A stretch of DNA of 20,349 nt from Cytophagales bacterium (GTDB taxonomy: Bacteria; Bacteroidota; Bacteroidia; Cytophagales; Cytophagaceae), in NCBI GenBank assembly GCA_025360235.1, contig JANYCO010000075.1, forward strand, positions 1 to 20,349. Direction: 5' to 3'. Under the pieces are notes generated by a model. The model saw only the letters and a list, made by a program, of their open reading frames with translations, did no database searches and was not told the origin of the DNA. Made by a program: the position numbers and the translations under genes. Below are positions 14,771-20,349 of this stretch, one piece after another (position 1 is the stretch's first letter; each line of letters opens with the position of its first letter).

Positions 14771-15571
14771 ATGAAATTTTTGTTGTACACCGTTATTATA
14801 GTTGTAGGATTGATGCAGGGCTGTATGACCAATCCAGTAACCGGTAGAAAATCGTTGGACTTGGTTCCTGCTTCGGAAATGCAATCGATGAGTTATACGG
14901 AGTACGGAACTTTCCTTTCCTCTCATAAACTCTCATCCAATGAAGAACAGTCCGCTATGGTAACTAGAGTGGGCACACGTATTCAGAAAGCTGTCGAGGC
15001 GTACATGACACAAAATAAAAAAAGTAAAAACCTGAACGGCTTCAAATGGGAATTTCATCTGGTGGAAGACCCCACGGTAAATGCATGGTGCATGCCCGGA
15101 GGAAAAGTAGTGGTTTATACCGGCATCATGCCTTTAATAAAAAATGAAACTGATTTGGCTGTTGTATTGGGACATGAAATTGCACATGCTATTGCGAATC
15201 ATGGAGCAGAAAGAATGAGTGAAGGAATGGTGCAACAACTTGGAGGTGTAGCACTTTCTGTGGCCATGTCCAACAAGCCTGCACAAACCAGAGCCTTATT
15301 CGCACAAGCCTATAATGCCGGAACTCAGGTAGGAATAATGTTACCGTACAGTCGCCTTCACGAATCCGAAGCGGATCATATGGGTTTAATTTTTATGTCA
15401 ATTGCAGGATACAATCCCGATGAAGCCATTAATTTCTGGGAAGGTATGAAAGCTGCCTCAGGAGGAAAAGGCCCTAACGACTTACTCTCTACGCACCCTT
15501 CAGACGATAAGCGGATAGCCGATATCAAGAGTTGGTTGCCGGAAGTAAAACAGAAATATTACAAACCTTAA
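14771..15571 (+). CDS. M48-family zinc metalloprotease, lipoprotein (LoiP/YggG-like)
   Basis: 266 residues. A lipoprotein signal ends MQGC, with Cys18 lipidated, so it should sit on a membrane facing the periplasm. NPVTGRKSLDLVP just after it is a hallmark of this M48 subgroup. The catalytic HEIAH motif is at residues 135-139 (His135 and His139 zinc ligands, Glu136 catalytic). The third ligand is Glu198 in HESEAD. THPSDDKRI near the end is the usual C-terminal signature. Proteins of this type degrade misfolded outer-membrane proteins or take part in envelope quality control; that role is inferred from the family. It lies 49 nt after ilvD and 10 nt before the zinc-ribbon gene, so it probably shares a transcript with the latter. 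Confidence 0.94.
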   Translation: MKFLLYTVIIVVGLMQGCMTNPVTGRKSLDLVPASEMQSMSYTEYGTFLSSHKLSSNEEQSAMVTRVGTRIQKAVEAYMTQNKKSKNLNGFKWEFHLVEDPTVNAWCMPGGKVVVYTGIMPLIKNETDLAVVLGHEIAHAIANHGAERMSEGMVQQLGGVALSVAMSNKPAQTRALFAQAYNAGTQVGIMLPYSRLHESEADHMGLIFMSIAGYNPDEAINFWEGMKAASGGKGPNDLLSTHPSDDKRIADIKSWLPEVKQKYYKP

Positions 15572-15581
15572 TTCAGCTCTC

Positions 15582-16172
15582 TTGATCATCTTTGGAAAAA
15601 AAAGTACGCATCTACTTACCGAACATTTATTCGGAGTAAAATGCCAGTCCTGTGGGAAGGAAGAAATTTACATGCATATCTTTAGTAAATATGTACATAT
15701 TTACTGGATTCCAACTGTCCCTTTTAAGACAATTGAAATCTCTAAATGTTCGTTTTGCAAACAAGAATTGGAAGAAAAACAAATGCCAGCCAATTATAAA
15801 ACTGCAGCCTCTCAAATTAAGTCTAAGACAAGTCCTCCAAAGTGGCAATTTATAGGAATAATTCTTATAACAACCCTTCCTCTAATCGGTTATTTCAATT
15901 CAAATAGTACAAAAAGAAACGAGCGGCTACTTATCGAAAGCCCCGTGGCTGGCGACATTTATGAATATAAAAAAGGGAAAGATTATTCGTCCATAAAAGT
16001 TGGCAACGTTACCACGGATAGTGTTTTTGTTTATTACAATGAGATTTCAACCAACAAAATGAGCTATGCCAGCAAAATAGCAGGTTATTCTAAAGACAGT
16101 TCTGGTTTATCGAAACAAGCACTAACAAAAATGCACGAGGATGGTATTATTTTTAAAGTAATTAGAAAGTAA
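15582..16172 (+). CDS. Zinc-ribbon, single-pass membrane protein of unknown function
   Basis: 196 residues from a TTG start. Two CxxC pairs form a zinc ribbon: Cys21/Cys24 in KCQSCGK and Cys56/Cys59 in KCSFCKQ. A transmembrane segment spans about residues 88-104 (FIGIILITTLPLIGYF), followed by a ~90-residue tail with no recognised domain. The N-terminal block (MIIFGKKSTHL...) matches a common Bacteroidota zinc-ribbon protein type that begins this way. That is why the TTG at 15582 is preferred over the first in-frame ATG, which lies after the first CxxC. The gene is 10 nt after the M48 protease gene and so is likely translationally linked to it. Function unknown. Confidence 0.8.
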   Translation: MIIFGKKSTHLLTEHLFGVKCQSCGKEEIYMHIFSKYVHIYWIPTVPFKTIEISKCSFCKQELEEKQMPANYKTAASQIKSKTSPPKWQFIGIILITTLPLIGYFNSNSTKRNERLLIESPVAGDIYEYKKGKDYSSIKVGNVTTDSVFVYYNEISTNKMSYASKIAGYSKDSSGLSKQALTKMHEDGIIFKVIRK

Positions 16173-16181
16173 ATACCTTGA

Positions 16182-16229
16182 CCTGTTTTATGAAAAGTTG
16201 CTTTCAAGAAAACAGGATTCTTGTTTTTA
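16182..16229 (+). terminator. Probable intrinsic terminator after the zinc-ribbon gene
   Basis: CCTGTTTT (16182-16189) pairs with AAAACAGG (16209-16216). An inner GAAAAG/CTTTC stem with one bulge closes a TTG loop. A T-rich run (TTGTTTTT) ends at 16228. It would separate the protease/zinc-ribbon transcript from the following lipoprotein gene. Confidence 0.65.
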
Positions 16230-16272
16230 TGAAATAATAGTTTGATATTATAGAACTATTATTTTAAAACCT

Positions 16273-16746
16273 ATGGCACGAAAAACGCTGATCCTATTAC
16301 TTGGGGTATTTTTAATTTGCTCCTGCAAATCTTCTGAAGAAAAATCACGAAAAGAAATTCTGGCAGAACATAAGTGGGTATGGATAAAAGGCGTTGTTGA
16401 CCCTGCCATAAAGGACGCACGTGGAGATAGTATCACGGATTATTATGGAAAAATGACGGACAATTGTTATCATGACAATACCTATGTATTTAAGTCGGAT
16501 GGAACCGGATATGTAGATCAGGGGAAAATAAAATGTAAGGAAGAACCTTCCGGTAAATTTTCCTGGTCCTTAAACGAAGAGGAAGTTCTTTTGCGAATCA
16601 ATGAAGAATATGTTTTAGGAAGTAAGGTGTTGACAATGGCAAAAATTAATGAGGAGTATATGACTCTTACCTGGCATTATTCTTCCGGAACAAGTGATTT
16701 ACCTTTGTCATTTCTTTACACGGACACTTATAAAGCTGTAAAATAA
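16273..16746 (+). CDS. Lipocalin-like lipoprotein (putative)
   Basis: 157 residues. The signal peptide ends ICSC, with Cys18 the lipidated residue, so it is a lipoprotein. The mature part begins with a charged linker, followed by beta-rich sequence: HKWVWIKGVV, then YVFKSDGTGYVDQGK, FSWSLNEEEVLLRI and TLTWHYSS. This W...F..DG.G....W.....L.I pattern is typical of the small lipocalin-like lipoproteins common in Bacteroidota. No catalytic residues are apparent, and ligand and role are unknown. It has no Shine-Dalgarno sequence. The PhzF-type gene follows 14 nt after its stop, so the two are probably co-transcribed. Confidence 0.75.
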   Translation: MARKTLILLLGVFLICSCKSSEEKSRKEILAEHKWVWIKGVVDPAIKDARGDSITDYYGKMTDNCYHDNTYVFKSDGTGYVDQGKIKCKEEPSGKFSWSLNEEEVLLRINEEYVLGSKVLTMAKINEEYMTLTWHYSSGTSDLPLSFLYTDTYKAVK

Positions 16747-16760
16747 CTATCTTGCTTATT

Positions 16761-17546
16761 ATGGCCTTAATGAAAATATACCAGGTTGACGCTTTTACCG
16801 GAGAAATATTCCGGGGAAATCCTGCGGCGGTTTGTCCGCTGAAAGAGTGGGTATCGGAAGAGCTGATGCAGAAAATAGCAGCAGAAAATAATCTTTCTGA
16901 AACTGCTTTTTATGTACCTGAAAAAGACGGATTTCATATTCGTTGGTTTACTCCTACTACTGAAGTAGAACTTTGTGGCCATGCAACACTCGCAACGGCC
17001 CATGTTTTATTTAACAATGAAAAATATGCTAAAGAAGAAATAATTTTCTATTGTCAGGTGGGTATTTTGAAAGTTACTAAAAAAGAAAAACTAATCACTC
17101 TGAATTTTCCTACTTCTAAACTAACGCTATCTTCTCCTTCGGATATTTTATCTGATGCCTTAGGAAAAACACCCTTAGAATACCACACTGGTGGAGCATT
17201 TGGAATGGCGGTATTCAGTTCAGAAGAAGATATCCTTAGCATTTCTCCTGATTTTTCAACTCTAAAGAAAATAAATGAATCGATCATTATTATCACAGCA
17301 AAAGGCAAAGAGGTTGATTTTGTATCGAGAGTATTTGGACCTAAAGTGGGCATCAACGAAGACCCCGTGACTGGTGCTGCGCATACCAGACTTATTCCTT
17401 ACTGGTCAGAAAAAATAAACAAGAAAAAACTCAATGCTGCCCAGCTTTCCGAAAGAAGAGGGCAGTTGCAATGCGAGGATCTTGGCGAACGGGTATTGAT
17501 AAGCGGAGAGGCCGTGACTTATTTGATTGGAGAAATCAATATATAA
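16761..17546 (+). CDS. PhzF-family isomerase/epimerase-like enzyme
   Basis: 261 residues from the ATG at 16761. An ATG at 16770 (MKIYQVDAFTG) matches the family start equally well, and an upstream TTG at 16752 is less likely. PhzF-family proteins are cytoplasmic diaminopimelate-epimerase-fold enzymes. Visible hallmarks are the first-lobe catalytic Glu47 in NLSETAFY, CGHATLATAH (72-81) and the second-lobe DPVTGAAH (201-208). The family includes the phenazine enzyme PhzF, but most members act on unknown substrates, and no phenazine genes are present here. The 3' end overlaps the convergent CAP-domain gene by 11 bp, and no terminator lies between them. Confidence 0.93.
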   Translation: MALMKIYQVDAFTGEIFRGNPAAVCPLKEWVSEELMQKIAAENNLSETAFYVPEKDGFHIRWFTPTTEVELCGHATLATAHVLFNNEKYAKEEIIFYCQVGILKVTKKEKLITLNFPTSKLTLSSPSDILSDALGKTPLEYHTGGAFGMAVFSSEEDILSISPDFSTLKKINESIIIITAKGKEVDFVSRVFGPKVGINEDPVTGAAHTRLIPYWSEKINKKKLNAAQLSERRGQLQCEDLGERVLISGEAVTYLIGEINI

Positions 17547-18657
17547 AATCCATCACGGTATTGCTACCATAGGTAACATGGGCTCTCTGTGCTATACCAA
17601 CATTTTTATAAGAACAATTCATAATCGTTTTCCGATGTCCTAAGGAAGAGACACCCTCATCAATCATCAGTTGCATCACCACTGCCACAGGATTACTCGA
17701 TCCATACTGACAATTTTCTGCCATAGCACCACTCTTATCCAAAAACCGTTCTATTCTTTTGAAAGGATCAGTAGCGTCTGAAGACTCATGTCCGGCTTTG
17801 CCTGTTTTGCCCATATCTAATGCATGAAAGGTGGCGGCATTATATAATTTCTCATGAGGCAATAATAATTCTTTACATGGACTCGCAGTGCTTACGTCTC
17901 TCATCAGCGAACTAAAATACTCGTCCGTATCATTTAATTTTCTGTCTTTTTTGTACGCCTGAAGAAATACTTTATAAAAAGTGGAAGGGTCCATCCTTAT
18001 CAGATTCATAAAATATAACATTCGTTTTTCTTCTTCGGTCATGTAGGTAACATTCTTAGCTGTATTACAAATGCGATAGCGAGGGTGATTGTACTCTTTA
18101 TAAGAATAATTGCTATCGGGAAGATCTTGATAAGAATTGTAAAGAGAAGTATAGGTGGCGTTACTGTTGTCGAATAATTTATATATACTATTGAAGTGCA
18201 AATCTCCTTTCGTAAAACCATCTTTCTGCAATTTCAAACCATCATCGTATATTTTTTTCTGATAGCTTTCCAAAAGACTAATGAAGTCTGTTCCTACCTT
18301 CCCGTCCTTATCACATTTTTTTGCTTCCGTCAGATATTTCCTTACCAACTCCAACGGCTTCTTGTTTTTCTTTTTAAACTTCAAATCATCTTTTAGCTGA
18401 AATGCTACTTCTGCTGCGCAATAATAGGGATAGGATTTTTTGGGAAAAGATTTTATTGCTTTAACCGCTTTTTTATACAAAACTTTATAGGCTTTCTTTG
18501 CGAGTAGCTCTTTTAAAACTATTTCCGTTTTCAGGTATTTCTCTTCGTCAATATCCGCAGCCTTTGCGGGAATAGAAAAAAGCAGAACACTTATCAAAAA
18601 AATAAAAAAGGAAATAGAGGCGTAACTACGATCCTCTAATCCCTTTAGTTTTGACAT
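17536..18657 (-). CDS. Secreted CAP (SCP/PR-1-like) domain protein with lysine-rich N-terminal region
   Basis: 373 residues. The signal peptide core is at residues 14-29, with cleavage near AKA (31-33). Residues ~36-180 are helical, very Lys-rich and possibly TPR-like. The C-terminal ~165 residues are a CAP domain, starting near MTEEEKRMLYFMNLIRMDP. The likely CAP-cavity residues are His278 (TFHALDM), His290 (GHES), Glu314 (AENCQYG) and His341 (SLGHRKTIMN), followed by the closing YKNVGIA. Bacterial CAP proteins are extracytoplasmic and mostly of unknown activity; they have been proposed to bind lipids or glycans or to act as proteases. The start is 19 nt after the GH30 stop on the same strand, so the two probably form an operon. 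The stop overlaps the PhzF gene by 11 bp. Confidence 0.9.
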   Translation of the reverse strand: MSKLKGLEDRSYASISFFIFLISVLLFSIPAKAADIDEEKYLKTEIVLKELLAKKAYKVLYKKAVKAIKSFPKKSYPYYCAAEVAFQLKDDLKFKKKNKKPLELVRKYLTEAKKCDKDGKVGTDFISLLESYQKKIYDDGLKLQKDGFTKGDLHFNSIYKLFDNSNATYTSLYNSYQDLPDSNYSYKEYNHPRYRICNTAKNVTYMTEEEKRMLYFMNLIRMDPSTFYKVFLQAYKKDRKLNDTDEYFSSLMRDVSTASPCKELLLPHEKLYNAATFHALDMGKTGKAGHESSDATDPFKRIERFLDKSGAMAENCQYGSSNPVAVVMQLMIDEGVSSLGHRKTIMNCSYKNVGIAQRAHVTYGSNTVMDFIY

Positions 18658-18676
18658 ACTTACTTTTTTTATTTAA

Positions 18677-20137
18677 TTAATAGACCAAGGTTTGAATGGC
18701 ATGTGGCAAAATAGTTTCTTCTACCGCCTTTGAATCGATGTATAACTTATACTTTATAGTATCTGTACTCTGATTCATTACTACCGTTACCATTGAGCCA
18801 TCTTCATTTAAAAAAGAAGTGCTCAGTAAGTGGCTTTTACTGGTTACGGTACTTACTCTTTTTGCATTCGGACGAATGAATTTTGAGAAATGTCCGATGT
18901 AATAATAAGTAGGCGTATAAATTAATGTTCCTTTTTTTGTATCTGCATGAATGGGTGCAAAACAAAAATTGTTAACGTGATTAGGTCCGCCTGTTTCATC
19001 TAATAAAACATTCCAGAACGTCCAACCCACCGTTCCATTATTAAAATCTTTGATCATTGAGCTCCCAAATTTTTCAGCATTTGTCCAGGACTGGTATCCA
19101 GAGGTGTCGAACCTGTCTACACAGCCTTCTGTGAACAATAAATTTTTCGTTGGGAAAGACTCTTGAATATTATGAACATTGTCATACATCGGTACCCCAC
19201 CAGACCACGGCTCATACCAATGAAATCCTATACCCCAGGCATATTTTGAGGCGATTGGATCTGCAAAAATTACATTTGCTCTCTGATTCATTAAATCTCT
19301 GTTATGATCCCAAACAATAATTTTTCTGTCGCCATAACCTTCTTTCTCCATAGTCGGACCAAGATTGTTTTTAAGAAAATCGCGCTCTTCTTCTGCAGTA
19401 AAAACACATGACTCCCAGGTTTGGGTTGCCATAGGTTCGTTTTGAATAGTGATTCCCCACACAGGAATTTTTTCTGCTTCGTAGGCTTTAATAAATTTTG
19501 TAAAATACAATGCCCAGGACTGATAAAAATCTGACAATAACTTTCCTCCTTTTAACATATTGTTATTGTCCTTCATATACGCCGGAGGGCTCCATGGACT
19601 GGCAAACAACGTTAATTTTCCGCCCGCCGCTTCAATAGATTTTTTTATTAAAGGAAGGCGAAATTCTCTGTCGTGTTCAATATTAAAGGTTTTTAGTTCT
19701 TTATCTTGATCGGTAACATAAACATAGCTTCCACTGCTAAAATCACAGCTATGTATATTTGTGCGCGCAAGTGAATAACCGATTCCGTCTTTCTTATCAT
19801 AACAGGCTTTCAAAAATTCCTGTTGTTTGGCCTCTGGCAACTTTGCAAAAACTTCTGCTGAGGCATCCGTAATGGCACCACCAATGCCCAATAACGTTTG
19901 AAATTTTACGGAAGGATTTACAAAAACAAAAACATCTTTTTCCAAAGGTTGTTCGGAGGCTTGAAATGTCTTCTTCCCAGTACATTTTAACCTAAGGTCG
20001 CTTGTATCTGCAGAAGTATATATTACGGCCTCTTTCCCTTCAACAGTAAAACCTGGCCCCTCTGTTTTATGCTCTTTCTCTGAAGCACATCCTGCCATAA
20101 GCAGAACAGCTAGCATGCTTATCACCGCTTTTCTCAT
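18677..20137 (-). CDS. GH30-family glycoside hydrolase, lipoprotein (glucosylceramidase-like)
   Basis: 486 residues. A lipoprotein signal ends LLMAGC, with Cys17 lipidated; acidic residues follow soon after (ASEKEHKTE), which may favour surface export. A GH30 fold follows: LLGIGGAITDAS (82-93), SLARTNIHSCDFS (122-134), ASPWSPPAYMK (179-189), the acid/base Glu234 in TIQNEPMATQTWES, GIGFHWYEPWSGG (302-314) and the nucleophile Glu337 in LLFTEGC. A C-terminal beta domain (from ~420) completes the family. GH30 enzymes cleave beta-glucosyl, beta-1,6-glucan, xylan or related linkages; the motifs look like GH30_1/GH30_3 rather than xylanase types, but the substrate cannot be fixed from sequence. It is the first gene of a probable two-gene operon with the CAP protein. 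Confidence 0.95.
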   Translation of the reverse strand: MRKAVISMLAVLLMAGCASEKEHKTEGPGFTVEGKEAVIYTSADTSDLRLKCTGKKTFQASEQPLEKDVFVFVNPSVKFQTLLGIGGAITDASAEVFAKLPEAKQQEFLKACYDKKDGIGYSLARTNIHSCDFSSGSYVYVTDQDKELKTFNIEHDREFRLPLIKKSIEAAGGKLTLFASPWSPPAYMKDNNNMLKGGKLLSDFYQSWALYFTKFIKAYEAEKIPVWGITIQNEPMATQTWESCVFTAEEERDFLKNNLGPTMEKEGYGDRKIIVWDHNRDLMNQRANVIFADPIASKYAWGIGFHWYEPWSGGVPMYDNVHNIQESFPTKNLLFTEGCVDRFDTSGYQSWTNAEKFGSSMIKDFNNGTVGWTFWNVLLDETGGPNHVNNFCFAPIHADTKKGTLIYTPTYYYIGHFSKFIRPNAKRVSTVTSKSHLLSTSFLNEDGSMVTVVMNQSTDTIKYKLYIDSKAVEETILPHAIQTLVY

Positions 20138-20160
20138 CTAAATCAGTATTATATTTATAC

Positions 20161-20206
20161 GCAAAATACCATATTGTTTACAATTAGTAAAATTGACAGT
20201 CACTGT
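20161..20206 (-). promoter_or_regulatory. Candidate promoter and operator of the GH30-CAP operon
   Basis: On the minus strand, TTTA (20188-20191) is followed after 19 nt by TATTTTGC (20161-20168), an imperfect -7 element. The spacer contains an inverted repeat, ATTGT-TT-ACAAT on the plus strand (20173-20184). A second perfect palindrome, ACAGT-C-ACTGT (20196-20206), lies just upstream of the -33 box. This arrangement would suit a repressor site plus a second regulator site. The start near 20154 gives a short leader before the ATG at 20137. Confidence 0.35.
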
Positions 20207-20349
20207 TTTGTGAATTAATTTCATTTTAATCCAATTTTTCTTCGATTGATTATACGCTTATAGGACAACCCGAAACATACTGCATTTTCGTCTACGTATT
20301 TTCCCCTTAACTATAATTGATACTACCATAGGTATTTATTGTTCTAACA

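Noticed and set aside
1..20349. tRNA, rRNA, riboswitch or origin of replication
   Set aside because: No cloverleaf-like segments, conserved riboswitch cores or repeated DnaA-box clusters were recognised on reading. A tRNAscan/Infernal run would be decisive.

Overview
The window looks like a chromosomal segment of a member of the Bacteroidota, most likely a Cytophagales-type environmental bacterium. It is AT-rich, and nearly all genes lack a Shine-Dalgarno sequence and have A-rich start regions instead. A few upstream regions carry TAnnTTTG-like -7 elements about 19 nt from a TTTA/TTTG -33 box. The chitinase ends in a type IX secretion (Por) sorting domain, and the lipoproteins and the nuclease-type 'transposase' belong to families common in this phylum. 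The genus is inference only.

Layout. 1-1515 (+): an ALDH7/antiquitin-type aldehyde dehydrogenase whose frame is open from the first base, so its start lies outside the window. 1636-2049 (+): a stand-alone receiver domain, separated by a strong two-way terminator (2072-2112) from a convergent 481-aa protein with a putative N-terminal HTH and a helical-repeat body. 3661-10906 (-): three co-directional genes, transcribed in the order multidomain secreted GH18 chitinase, BamA/TamA-like outer-membrane barrel, and a 1317-aa UPF1-like SF1 helicase with a degenerate nuclease-like C-terminus. The barrel and helicase genes are 12 nt apart and in the same frame.

10907-13044 is the accessory, least orderly part. 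It holds a 310-bp spacer with repeated TACCATGA octamers, a small HhH (Cdd1-type) gene, an 85-nt imperfect hairpin, a frameshifted and apparently truncated secreted-protein remnant, and a PD-(D/E)XK 'transposase'/Rpn-like gene with an in-frame 21-bp repeat coiled coil. 13045-17546 (+) is mostly housekeeping: ilvD, an M48 lipoprotein protease, a zinc-ribbon membrane protein, a lipocalin-like lipoprotein and a PhzF-family enzyme. 17536-20137 (-) is a two-gene unit, a GH30 lipoprotein glycosidase followed by a CAP/SCP-domain secreted protein, with a candidate promoter/operator in front.

Functional themes: secreted and surface glycan degradation (GH18 and GH30), envelope maintenance (barrel, M48 protease, lipoproteins), branched-chain amino acid synthesis (ilvD) and probable lysine/aldehyde catabolism (ALDH7). 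No complete known defence system, CRISPR array, rRNA, tRNA or intact insertion sequence was seen. The best leads for something undescribed are the helicase with its neighbours and the hairpin/remnant/Rpn patch at 11.2-12.9 kb.
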